Made by a program: the position numbers and the translations under genes
Assembly (NCBI GenBank): GCA_964460345.1
Contig: CAYWRO010000013.1
Location: 1-63,548, forward strand
DNA length: 63,548 nucleotides
Reading direction: 5' to 3'
Source of the DNA: CAYWRO01 sp964460345
Lineage (GTDB): Bacteria > Planctomycetota > Phycisphaerae > Phycisphaerales > UBA1924
Notes under the pieces: model-generated
What the model saw: only the letters and a program-made list of their open reading frames with translations
What the model was told of the DNA's origin: nothing
The model's database searches: none
In this document: positions 50,968 through 59,026 of the stretch, in pieces
Layout of the letters: every line of letters starts with the position of its first letter
Numbering within the stretch: position 1 is the stretch's first letter

Positions 50968-52059
50968 TCAGCGAATGCCGATTCGGCGAACAAAGGGCGT
51001 CCGCTCGCCGAGGCGCCGAAACCCCGCGCGCTCGTACAGCCGCATCGCCGGCCCGTTGCGCAAGTCCACCGCGCACGCCACGCACGACTCGCGCCGTGCT
51101 GAAGCCGCGCGCAGCCCGTAATCCAGCAGCCACCTCGCGACGCCCCGCCCGCGCAGCGCCGGTGAAAGCCCGATGTACACCAGTTCGATCAGGTCCTGCT
51201 CCGGGCAGGGGTTCAGCAGCATGCACCCAAGCGCGCGCTCGCCGCCCGTTCCATCGCCACCACCGGCAGCCCCATCCTCATACACCAGCCACCACAAGTT
51301 GGGATCGTGCACCCCCACGGCCCGGTGCGATTCCAGCACATCGCGTGCCTCGCGCAACCCGCAGAGTTCCGGGCAGTCCAGCGTGTCGATGTACGTCTCC
51401 TCCAGCACCGCGCACAAGGCCTCTTCACGCTCCCGCGCGCCCAGTGAGCCCGCCGTCCGGATCGACACCCCCTCCGGCGCGGCGACCGGCTCGCCTGCCG
51501 TAAACCCCTGCCGCCCCCGCCGCAGCGAGAGGTACGCCAGCGCCCCCACGCGTGTGAAGCCCGCCGCCAGCAGCCCTGCCTCCTGGGCCGTCTCCCCAGG
51601 CTCCAGCAGCGCCTGGGCCAGCACCGCCGGCGGACGTGACCCGCCCCGGCCCATCCCCCCGTTCCGAGCGACATACCGGCACGCCGCCTCGATGCATGCC
51701 GCCCGTTGGGCCGTGTCCAGCGAATCCTCCCCCTCTGGTCGCTCCCCGGAGACGAACAGCATCGCCGTTCGTCCCGCGCCCAGCACGGCCAGGCACACCT
51801 GCCGCACCGACCGCCGGCTCGCCGATAGCGTCCCCCACATAAGGGATAAATCGATCCCGTACGAAGGCGCGGCGGCCACAAAGCGCTTCGCCGCCGCCGT
51901 TCGCGCGGCCCCCTCCTGCGTTACCAGACGTTCCGCAGCCTTCACTCGGAGGCCTTGCGGCAGGCGAACGACCGCCTCGGCCGCCGCGGCGACCTCCGGC
52001 GCGGGAACCTGCCCCGCCGGAGAATCGAAAGGACCATTGTCAGCGGCCAGCGTGCTCAC
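50968..52059 (-). CDS. GNAT-domain acetyltransferase, 363 aa
   Basis: The C-terminal ~140 residues form a GNAT domain (LIELVYIGLSPALRGRGVAR, then LDYGLRAASARRESCVACAV, AMRLYERAGFRRLGERTPFV). The N-terminal ~190 residues look like a second, degenerate GNAT-like half, so the layout resembles mycothiol synthase-type double-GNAT proteins. The substrate is unknown. GTG start with GGAG about 9 nt upstream. It lies on the same strand as dnaA, upstream of it, with the box-containing gap between. Confidence 0.82.
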   Translation of the reverse strand: MSTLAADNGPFDSPAGQVPAPEVAAAAEAVVRLPQGLRVKAAERLVTQEGAARTAAAKRFVAAAPSYGIDLSLMWGTLSASRRSVRQVCLAVLGAGRTAMLFVSGERPEGEDSLDTAQRAACIEAACRYVARNGGMGRGGSRPPAVLAQALLEPGETAQEAGLLAAGFTRVGALAYLSLRRGRQGFTAGEPVAAPEGVSIRTAGSLGAREREEALCAVLEETYIDTLDCPELCGLREARDVLESHRAVGVHDPNLWWLVYEDGAAGGGDGTGGERALGCMLLNPCPEQDLIELVYIGLSPALRGRGVARWLLDYGLRAASARRESCVACAVDLRNGPAMRLYERAGFRRLGERTPFVRRIGIR

Positions 52060-52189
52060 GGGAAGGAACTCCGGACGCTCGTCATTTCTCCGCTCCGGCG
52101 CACCCGGGGATTGATTGGTCGAAATGGTTTGACGCGCGCCGCTCGCACTGTAGACTACGCCCCGAACCCCCGTGGGAGATCCCCGTCAC

Positions 52190-52846
52190 ATGGCCCGAAA
52201 CACCCCCCGTCGCCGGTCCCGGTCGCTCGCCGCCGCCCTCGTGCCCGCCGCGATCGCCCTCGCCGTCCCCGCGGCGTGCCTCTCCGTGGCAGCCTCAGCC
52301 CTGGCCGCCCCGGAGCCGGACCCCGTCCCCCGCCGCTGGGAGCTGGACGTCGAGCCCGGCAAGCTTCGCATGGTCACGCTGGACGTGGACGGCGAGCCCC
52401 GCTCGTACTTCTACTTCACGTACAAGGTCATCAACAACTCCGGTGAAGATCTCCTCTTCGCCCCCGCCTTTGACCTGGCGACCAACGAGGGCGACATCGT
52501 CCGCTCCGGCCGCGACGTTCCCATGAGCGTCACCCGCCAGATCATGGACATGCTCGAGAACCCCCTCCTGGAAGACCAGGTCCAGGCGATCGACCAGCTC
52601 CTCCAGGGCCCCGAGAACGCCCGCGAAGGGCTGATCATCTGGCCTGTCCCCGCGATGGATGCCGAGCAACTCACCGTCTACATGGCCGGCTTCAGCGGCG
52701 AGACGGAGACCATCACGGTCCCGAACTCAGACGAGACCATCACCCTCCGCAAGGTCCTCATGATCCGCTACAACACCGGCGGCACCCTCGAGGGCCGCGG
52801 CTCGGAGGCGGTTCCGGAGGTCGAGCGCCGCTGGATTATGCGCTGA
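52190..52846 (+). CDS. Secreted protein of unknown function, 218 aa
   Basis: A long signal peptide (basic RRRSRSLAAALVPAAIALAV, cleavage near ALAAPEP) is followed by one compact beta-rich domain of ~170 residues. Motifs include LDVEPGKLRMVTLDVDGEPR, YFYFTYKVINNSGEDLLFAP and a PVPAMDAEQLTVYMAGFSGE stretch. I do not recognise the family; the layout is like small periplasmic Ig-like proteins. The ATG at 52190 follows GGGAG at ~11 nt; a GTG six codons earlier is possible. Confidence 0.75.
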   Translation: MARNTPRRRSRSLAAALVPAAIALAVPAACLSVAASALAAPEPDPVPRRWELDVEPGKLRMVTLDVDGEPRSYFYFTYKVINNSGEDLLFAPAFDLATNEGDIVRSGRDVPMSVTRQIMDMLENPLLEDQVQAIDQLLQGPENAREGLIIWPVPAMDAEQLTVYMAGFSGETETITVPNSDETITLRKVLMIRYNTGGTLEGRGSEAVPEVERRWIMR

Positions 52847-52984
52847 GGGTAAATCCGGGCCCCAACAGTCCGTGAGGGGCTGGAAACCTCCGCCACCACA
52901 CACCTACAATCGCCGTTCCCGCCCCGGCCTCACCCGCAGGCCGCCGGGAGCGATTTCCAACACCGAACCGACAGGAAGCCAGCC

Positions 52985-53272
52985 ATGGCACATAAAAAGG
53001 GACAGGGTTCAACCAAGAACGGGCGCGACTCCAATCCCCAGTATCTGGGGGTGAAGCTCTACGGCGGCGAGATCGCCCAGCCCGGCTCGATCATCGTCCG
53101 TCAGCGCGGCACGAAGTTCCATCCCGGCTTTAACGTCAAGCGCGCCAAGGATGACACCCTCTTCGCCGTCGCCCCCGGGCGCGTGGTCTTCAAGGGCCGC
53201 AAGGTCCACATCGACCCGCTCGAGCAGGACGCCCCGCGGCCGCAGGCGCTCCGCCAGGCCGTCGCTTCCTGA
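52985..53272 (+). CDS. rpmA: Ribosomal protein L27
   Basis: The 95-residue large-subunit protein near the peptidyl-transferase centre. It starts MAHKKGQGSTKNGRDSNPQY, the typical N-terminus that reaches toward the tRNA ends, and has GVKLYGGEIAQPGSIIVRQRG and GFNVKRAKDDTLFAVAPG. Length is normal. AGGA lies 8 nt before the ATG. Usually rplU precedes it; here it does not, as with other dispersed housekeeping genes in this window. A strong terminator follows at once. Confidence 0.97.
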   Translation: MAHKKGQGSTKNGRDSNPQYLGVKLYGGEIAQPGSIIVRQRGTKFHPGFNVKRAKDDTLFAVAPGRVVFKGRKVHIDPLEQDAPRPQALRQAVAS

Positions 53273-53299
53273 CCATCACCGATACGAACGATGCGCAAG

Positions 53300-53335
53300 A
53301 CGGCCGGCCCCCCGTGGGCCGGCCGTTGCTTTTTT
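53300..53335 (+). terminator. Intrinsic terminator of rpmA
   Basis: ACGGCCGGCCC, loop CCCGT and GGGCCGGCCGT form an 11-bp perfect stem followed by TGC and six T residues, 28 bp past the rpmA stop. Confidence 0.93.
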
Positions 53336-53432
53336 GGTGCTGCTCGAGCCCTTGCAGTAAAGCAACTTTGAGAGTTTGGTCGATGTTCTGAAACGCGCGG
53401 CGGCGGTGACCGCCGGCAAGGAGACTTCAGAC

Positions 53433-53837
53433 ATGGACATCGCATTCAGCCTTCTCGCTCAGAACGGAGACTCGGGTGGCGCGGGCGCCGCGATCGGCAG
53501 CTTCATTTTCATGATCTTCTGGCTCGCCCTGATCGTCCTGATCATCGCGGGGATGTGGAAGACGTTCGCCAAGGCCGGCCAGCCCGGCTGGGCCGCGATC
53601 ATCCCGATTTACAACGTCTATGTGCTCTGCAAGATTGGGGGCCGCCCCGGCTGGTGGCTCATCCTCTTCTTCATCCCCATCGTGAACATTGTGATCCCGG
53701 CGATCATCTCGATTGACGTCGCCAGGGCCTTCGGCAAGAGCGTGCTCTTCGGCATCGGCCTCTGGCTGCTCGGCATCGTCTTCTATCCGATCCTCGGGTT
53801 CGGCGACGCCCAGTATCAGGGTCCCGTCGCCGCCTGA
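53433..53837 (+). CDS. DUF5684-like small membrane protein
   Basis: This 134-residue membrane protein has three hydrophobic segments, near 20-42, 68-95 and 105-125. The conserved FAKAGQPGWAAIIPIYNVYV and GGRPGWWLILFFIPIVNIVI are the hallmark of DUF5684-type proteins, often found next to signal peptidase genes; none is here. The ATG at 53433 follows AAGGAG at 9 nt; 19 upstream codons in the same frame are left out. The function is unknown. Confidence 0.88.
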   Translation: MDIAFSLLAQNGDSGGAGAAIGSFIFMIFWLALIVLIIAGMWKTFAKAGQPGWAAIIPIYNVYVLCKIGGRPGWWLILFFIPIVNIVIPAIISIDVARAFGKSVLFGIGLWLLGIVFYPILGFGDAQYQGPVAA

Positions 53838-53856
53838 GTCGCGCTGAACCCCGGAC

Positions 53857-54528
53857 ATGGCCCGTCAACCGTTACCCGACCCGCACTGGCTGAGCGCCCC
53901 TGAGGCGTGCCTGCAGTGCGGGTATTCATTGCGCGGTCTCACAGCGCCCGGCCGTTGTCCTGAGTGCGGGACGCCGTTCGAGGAGCGATGCCTCGTTGTT
54001 GCCGGGATCGCGAAGCAGTCCGGCAGTTCTCCCGCGCGGCGTGCCGCCTTCTGGTGCATCGCCATTGGCGCAATCGTCATGACCCAGGGGCTCGGGCTCA
54101 TGTTGCTCTTCGCCTGGTGGATGGCCGTCGGACTCTTCGTCTTCGTCATCGGCGGGCTCATCTGGTTCGTGGTGAGCAGTCCGCGTGAACGCCGCGGCGC
54201 GGAGCGCTTCGCCTTCACCCCTTCCGGCGTGGCACGCCTCCCGCTCGCGCAGACAGAGTCCGCCGACCGCGTCTTCCTCCCCTGGCAGGGGGCCAACCGG
54301 ATTGAGGTGAAGCGCATCGGCCCGTTCTGGCGCAGGGTGCGCATTGGGCAGGCCGTTCCGGGCGGCCAACTGGGCAACATCATCTTCGACGCCGGCGTCC
54401 GCTGCCCCGATCAGCACGCCGATGATGTCGAAGCGGTAATCCGCTCCCTGATGGAGTCATCCCGTCCGCCCGCCCCCGCGGCGCCGCCCGTAACGCCACA
54501 GCCCAGCGCCCACCGCCACGGGCCATGA
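53857..54528 (+). CDS. Zinc-ribbon membrane protein, 223 aa
   Basis: The N-terminus has a CLQCGYSL and CPECGTPF zinc ribbon (about 18-42), followed by two membrane segments at about 62-85 and 88-108 and a ~75-residue domain (ERFAFTPSGVARLPLAQTES, WQGANRIEVKRIGPFWRRV) of possible PH-like fold facing the cytoplasm. A Pro/Ala-rich tail ends the protein. It follows the DUF5684-like gene by 19 bp and may be in one transcript. Same ribbon class as the three proteins at 18.7-22.2 kb. Confidence 0.82.
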   Translation: MARQPLPDPHWLSAPEACLQCGYSLRGLTAPGRCPECGTPFEERCLVVAGIAKQSGSSPARRAAFWCIAIGAIVMTQGLGLMLLFAWWMAVGLFVFVIGGLIWFVVSSPRERRGAERFAFTPSGVARLPLAQTESADRVFLPWQGANRIEVKRIGPFWRRVRIGQAVPGGQLGNIIFDAGVRCPDQHADDVEAVIRSLMESSRPPAPAAPPVTPQPSAHRHGP

Positions 54529-54592
54529 ACGCGCGGAAGTGTTCGGTAAATCGAGTGAGGGACTCGGCCGTGGGCAGTGGGGGGGGAGGGGG

Positions 54593-55366
54593 TTATCGCG
54601 GCCCGTTCACCCAGCCGAACTCCTCCGGCGTCGACTGGTACACATCAAAGCGGCGCTTGCGCGCGAAGATGTGGAAGTCTTCCGCCGTCAGGTCTTCCGC
54701 TTCCTCCATCGCCGGGTTTGGTCCCTTCGGCGTTTTGAAGCGCTGCACCGACCCATCGAGAAATCCCAGCGTCCCCTTGCGATCGTGCCGGTCCGTGAAC
54801 TGATCGAACCACGCCCATGACCCGCCCGCATACACCGGGTGCGAGTTGAAGAACGTGTAGTCCTCTTCAACCAGCAGCGGCAGGCTCGGAAGGTACTCGA
54901 TCGGCGAGGCGTTGCGCAGCCGCGGCTGTGTCTTGTACCCCGCCAGCCACGGCAGGTCCGTCCGCGCTCCGGCCATCCGGATGACCGCGACGTAATCGAA
55001 ATAGTTGTTCGCTTCGCGCTTCACCGTCGGGCAGGCGAGGATCGCATCCGCGTTGTCGATGTAGTCATACAGCACCGATGTCTGCATCGGGTGGTCGTAC
55101 TGGTCCATGTTGTCGATCCACTCGACGTTGTTGCGCCCGCACCAGTCCAGGTTGATCAACCCCTGGTGGTGTGTGCCGGGAATCACCCGGTAGTCGTTTG
55201 CATACGTGAAGAACCCCAGCGAGATCGACCGCACGTTGGACAGGCAGACCGCCGCGCGACCCGCCTCGCGCGCCCCGGCCAGCGCCGGCATCAGGATCGA
55301 CAGCAGCAGTGCGATGATCGCCACCACGACGAGCAGTTCGATCAACGTAAAGGCATGCCTTCGCAT
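54593..55366 (-). CDS. Type II secretion/prepilin-like protein with H-X9-DG motif
   Basis: The 257-residue prepilin-like protein starts MRRHAFTLIELLVVVAIIAL, an N-methylation and cleavage site with a hydrophobic helix, as in pseudopilins. The C-terminal part includes HDRKGTLGFLDGS, matching the H-X9-DG motif of the large planctomycete pseudopilin family (DUF1559-like). It is exported and processed by a prepilin peptidase. TAGACT lies 7 nt before the ATG and no Shine-Dalgarno is present. No other pilus or secretion gene is near. Confidence 0.9.
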   Translation of the reverse strand: MRRHAFTLIELLVVVAIIALLLSILMPALAGAREAGRAAVCLSNVRSISLGFFTYANDYRVIPGTHHQGLINLDWCGRNNVEWIDNMDQYDHPMQTSVLYDYIDNADAILACPTVKREANNYFDYVAVIRMAGARTDLPWLAGYKTQPRLRNASPIEYLPSLPLLVEEDYTFFNSHPVYAGGSWAWFDQFTDRHDRKGTLGFLDGSVQRFKTPKGPNPAMEEAEDLTAEDFHIFARKRRFDVYQSTPEEFGWVNGPR

Positions 55367-55536
55367 CCGTCCCAGTCTACAACGACGCCGCCGCACATGA
55401 AACCCCGTTCTTCGCCATTTCCTCCTCTCGCAACGCCCATGGCGCCGGATTGGGCCCGTCGAGCCCACAAGATTTGGGGGCCCCGCCACGCTTCGATCGC
55501 TGCCCTTCGCTCCGATCCATCTGATACCATCGCGCC

Positions 55537-57468
55537 ATGGCCGCCACCGACCTGCTCCTTCCAACCCCGCAACATCTGCAGCGCACCGGCGGCCTCGCGA
55601 CCCTCAACGGCCCGGTCATCCACGTCCAGGGATGGGATCTTCTTGGCCCGCTGAATGCCCCCATCCGGGGAATAGCGCTCGCCCCCTCTGCCGATGCCCC
55701 CGTCCGTCTCTCACTGAACCCCGACCTGCCAGAGGGCCCGGAGGCGTACCACCTCCGCATCCAAGCCGATGCGGCCGGCACCGCCGTTGTGCACGCCGCG
55801 GCCCCCACCCCGCGGGGCTTGCGGCACGCCCTGGCAACCCTTGCTCAACTTCTCCACCAGCACGGCCCGACCCTGCCCTGTCTCGACATTGAGGACGCGC
55901 CGACCTTCCCCATCCGCGGCGTGATGCTCGACATCTCGCGCTGCAAGGTCCCCACCATGGAGACTCTGCGCGACACCGTCGACCTTCTGGCCTCTCTGAA
56001 GTACAACCACATCCAGTTCTACACCGAGCACGCCTTCGCCTATGCCGGCCATGAAGACGTCTGGCGCGACGTCTCGCCGATCACGCCGGATGAAGCGCGC
56101 GAGCTCGACCGCTTCTGCGCCGCTCGCGGCGTCGAGCTCTGCCCCAATCAGAACTGCTTCGGCCATCTCGCCGAGTGGCTGCGCCTGCCGCGCTACGCCC
56201 CGCTCGCCGAGACGCACGGCACGTGGAAGTTCATGCACTTCGACCGTTCCGGCCCGTTCTCGCTCTGCCCTTCTGACCCGGGCTCGATCGAACTCGTCCG
56301 CGACCTGCTTGGCCAGTTGCTCCCGTGCTTCACATCTTCGCGCGTCAACATCGGCTGCGATGAGACCTTCGACGTCGGCCAGGGACGCAGCCGCGAAGAA
56401 GTCGAACGCCGCGGCCGCGCAGCCGTGTACCTTGACTTCGTCCGCAAGATCGCGGCCGTTGCGCGCGAGCACGGCAAACGTCCGGCCATGTGGGCCGACA
56501 TCGCCTTGAGCCACCCCGAAGCGCTCGCCGACATGCCCGACGGCGTGATCGGCCTCGCCTGGGGGTACGAACCCGACGCCGACTTCGCCGCCTGGTGCCA
56601 ACGCCTGAACGAACACGGCATCGAGCCCTGGGTCTGTCCCGGCACCTCCTCCTGGCGCTCCATCACCGGCCGCACCAGTGAACGCCGCGAAAATATCAGC
56701 CGCGCTGCCGAAGCCGGTGCAGCCCACGGCGCGGCCGGCATCCTCATTTGCGATTGGGGAGACACCGGCCACCACCAGCACTGGCCCATCGCCCTGATCG
56801 GCCTCGCCCACGGCGCGGAAGCAGCCTGGAACGCCGCCGCGGCACGCACGTTTGACCCGGGCGCCGCGGTCCACGCCTTGGAACGCCGGCTTCCAGCCGG
56901 CTCTTCCGCCCTGCCGGCGTCCCCCCTCCACCAGATCGCCGCACTCGGTCCCTGGCTCGAATCTCTCGGCGACCTCGACGCTCATCTTCGCCGCGACCTG
57001 AAGATCAGGAACGCCTCCGCCATCTTCAACGACCTCTATCGCTGCTACGGCGCGGCCGCAATCCCCGCCCGCGCGCAGACCTTCCGCGACATGGCTGATC
57101 GTCTCGAAACGCTCGGCCCTCCGCCCGGCCTCACCAGCGGTTCGCTCATGCAGCGCGAACTGGCGCACACCCTCTCCACCCTCCGCCTCGCGCTCGAATG
57201 GGGCGCACTCGTCCGCGCCGACTCGCCACCAGACGCGAGCACCCGCCGCGACATCGCGGCCCGCCTCCGCGCGATCATCGACGAACACCGCGACCTCTGG
57301 CTGCAGCGCAACCGCATCGGCGGTCTCGAGAAATCCTGCAGCTACTTCACCCCGGTGCTTGAGCGCATCGAGCACGCAGACGCCGACACGCTGCGCTGGG
57401 AATACCCAACTGAGCCGCGACCGTCAGGGAGCGGTAGCCTCCCCCGTGCCTCAACTCGGCAAGCGTAA
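55537..57468 (+). CDS. Beta-N-acetylhexosaminidase, GH20
   Basis: The 643-residue glycoside hydrolase removes terminal GlcNAc (or GalNAc). A GH20b-type N-terminal domain (about 1-120) precedes the TIM barrel. The catalytic Asp275-Glu276 pair is in NIGCDETFDVG; the usual motif is (H/N)xGxDE. No signal peptide, so probably cytoplasmic, as in peptidoglycan or chitobiose recycling. The AnmK gene lies 157 bp downstream. TACCAT is 6 nt before the ATG. The last ~19 residues (from ThrGluProArgProSer) are encoded by a repeat and are unlikely to be part of the original fold. Confidence 0.9.
   Translation: MAATDLLLPTPQHLQRTGGLATLNGPVIHVQGWDLLGPLNAPIRGIALAPSADAPVRLSLNPDLPEGPEAYHLRIQADAAGTAVVHAAAPTPRGLRHALATLAQLLHQHGPTLPCLDIEDAPTFPIRGVMLDISRCKVPTMETLRDTVDLLASLKYNHIQFYTEHAFAYAGHEDVWRDVSPITPDEARELDRFCAARGVELCPNQNCFGHLAEWLRLPRYAPLAETHGTWKFMHFDRSGPFSLCPSDPGSIELVRDLLGQLLPCFTSSRVNIGCDETFDVGQGRSREEVERRGRAAVYLDFVRKIAAVAREHGKRPAMWADIALSHPEALADMPDGVIGLAWGYEPDADFAAWCQRLNEHGIEPWVCPGTSSWRSITGRTSERRENISRAAEAGAAHGAAGILICDWGDTGHHQHWPIALIGLAHGAEAAWNAAAARTFDPGAAVHALERRLPAGSSALPASPLHQIAALGPWLESLGDLDAHLRRDLKIRNASAIFNDLYRCYGAAAIPARAQTFRDMADRLETLGPPPGLTSGSLMQRELAHTLSTLRLALEWGALVRADSPPDASTRRDIAARLRAIIDEHRDLWLQRNRIGGLEKSCSYFTPVLERIEHADADTLRWEYPTEPRPSGSGSLPRASTRQA
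57409..57433. repeat. 25-bp dispersed repeat, left copy, inside the GH20 end
   Basis: The 25-bp word starting ACTGAGCCGCGACCGTCAGG overlaps the last codons of the GH20 gene. A second copy in inverted orientation lies at 57577-57601 and matches at 24 of 25 positions. I recall closely similar words in planctomycete intergenic regions; not checked. Confidence 0.85.
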
Positions 57469-57576
57469 ACATTGCGAGTGCAGCACATCGCCATCGCTCA
57501 CATCCCGTCGAGCATCAGCAGCCGGTTTCCCTCCTTCGTTCGATCACAGTCACAACGCACGCACGCGCCGCACCAA

Positions 57577-57601
57577 CGCTCCCTGACGGTCGCGTCTCAG
57601 T
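57577..57601. repeat. 25-bp dispersed repeat, right copy, inverted
   Basis: This is the reverse complement of the word at 57409-57433 with one change (CTGAGACG in place of CTGAGCCG). It lies between GH20 and AnmK, 24 bp before the AnmK start, so a long stem with a ~143-nt loop could form in a joint transcript. Confidence 0.85.
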
Positions 57602-57625
57602 GGCGTGTTGCACCTACGCTCTTCC

Positions 57626-58750
57626 ATGCCGACCCGCCTCATCGCCGGCTGCATGACCGGCACCAGCATCGACGCCGTCGACTGCGCGCTCGTCGAGATC
57701 ACCGGCGCCGGCCTCGCCATGAACGCGCAACTGCTGGGGTTCACCTCGCGCCCGCTTGGCGACCTCGCGCCCGCAACGCGCATGCTCGCCGATCAGCGTC
57801 CCATGACCGCCGGCCAGATCGCTGCGCTCGAGCGCGACCTGGCGCTCCTCCACGTCGAGGCGCTTCGCGAACTCCTCGGCACACGCGCCGTCGACCTGAT
57901 CGCCCTCCACGGCCAGACCGTCTACCACAAGCCGCCGGTCACGTGGCAACTCGCCAACCCCGCCGTCATCGCCCAGGCGCTGAACACCCCCGTCCTCTCC
58001 GACCTGCGCAGCGCCGATGTCGCCGCCGGCGGCCAGGGCGCACCAATCACCCCGCTGGCCGACTGGATCCTCCTCCGTTCGCCACAAGAAGAGCGCGTCG
58101 TCTGCAACCTCGGCGGCTTCTGCAACCTCACCTTTCTTCCACGCGATGACGGCGCCGCCGATCCCACCTCGACCCTCGCGCACATCCGCGGCATGGACGT
58201 CTGCCCCTGCAACCACCTGCTCGACCGCCTTGCCCACGCCCTCTTCCAGACCCCTTTCGACGAGGACGGCCGACGCGCCATGACCGGCACCGTCCACGCC
58301 GCGGCGACCAGCGACCTCGTCGCCCGCCTGCTCGCGCTCGTCGGCGACGGCCGCGAGCGACGCTCCCTCGGCACCGGTGATGAACTCCACGCCTGGCTCA
58401 GCGCCTGGAAGTCTCAGGTCCGCCCCGAAGACCTCGCCGCGAGCGCCTGCAGCGCCATTGCCACGATGATCGCCCGCGAGCAGCAAGGCGAGCGCGATGC
58501 AGCGCCCGCGCGTCCCCAACTCCTCCTCGCCGGTGGCGGCGCCCGCAACCAGGCCCTCGTGCGCGCGATCCACGCCGCGTGGCCCGGCGAGGTCTCGACC
58601 ACCGACGACGCCGGCCTCCCCGCCCAGGCCCGCGAGGCCGCGGCGATGGCCGTCCTCGGCGCACTCTGCCAGGACCGCATCCCCATCACGCTGCCGCAGG
58701 TCACCGGCGTCGCCAGCGCTCCGCTTGCGGGCGCGTGGGTCTACCCCTGA
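57626..58750 (+). CDS. anmK: Anhydro-N-acetylmuramic acid kinase
   Basis: The 374-residue kinase converts anhydro-MurNAc released from the cell wall to MurNAc-6-phosphate. Motifs: LIAGCMTGTSIDAVDCALVE, LIALHGQTVYHKPP, GQGAPITPLADW, VVCNLGGFCNLTFLP and LLLAGGGARNQAL. The usual GMDTGPGN is GMDVCPCN here. TACGCT stands 5 nt before the ATG and there is no Shine-Dalgarno. It follows the GH20 gene, and the two make a plausible amino-sugar salvage unit. MurQ and NagZ are not in the window. Confidence 0.93.
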   Translation: MPTRLIAGCMTGTSIDAVDCALVEITGAGLAMNAQLLGFTSRPLGDLAPATRMLADQRPMTAGQIAALERDLALLHVEALRELLGTRAVDLIALHGQTVYHKPPVTWQLANPAVIAQALNTPVLSDLRSADVAAGGQGAPITPLADWILLRSPQEERVVCNLGGFCNLTFLPRDDGAADPTSTLAHIRGMDVCPCNHLLDRLAHALFQTPFDEDGRRAMTGTVHAAATSDLVARLLALVGDGRERRSLGTGDELHAWLSAWKSQVRPEDLAASACSAIATMIAREQQGERDAAPARPQLLLAGGGARNQALVRAIHAAWPGEVSTTDDAGLPAQAREAAAMAVLGALCQDRIPITLPQVTGVASAPLAGAWVYP

Positions 58751-58771
58751 ACGCCAGGTGCAAAAACGACG

Positions 58772-58807
58772 GGACCCGGCTCAGGCCCACCTGCCTAAGC
58801 CGGGTCC
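58772..58807. terminator. Long hairpin after anmK
   Basis: GGACCCGGCT at 58772-58781 pairs with AGCCGGGTCC at 58798-58807, and AGGC/GCCT extend the pairing inside. It lies 21 bp past the anmK stop. No T-run follows, so it may be a Rho-independent-like hairpin of weak strength or a structural element. Confidence 0.55.
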
Positions 58808-59026
58808 GTGCGATTGTCTCCGTCTCTTCCAGCGGAGCGCGGGCGGCTCCGCGCCCGTCATGAACTGGATCGTCCGGCAAAGGCCCCGACTGAACCAGAC
58901 AGGTGACAAAATGGGCAAGATAGGCAAAGTCGCACCTGAATCGGGGATGCTCGCGGCCCCGCAAGCCCGCAAACCCTTGCCATCTCGCCACCTACCATCC
59001 GCAGCCCCGCCCCGAATGGCACCGAA

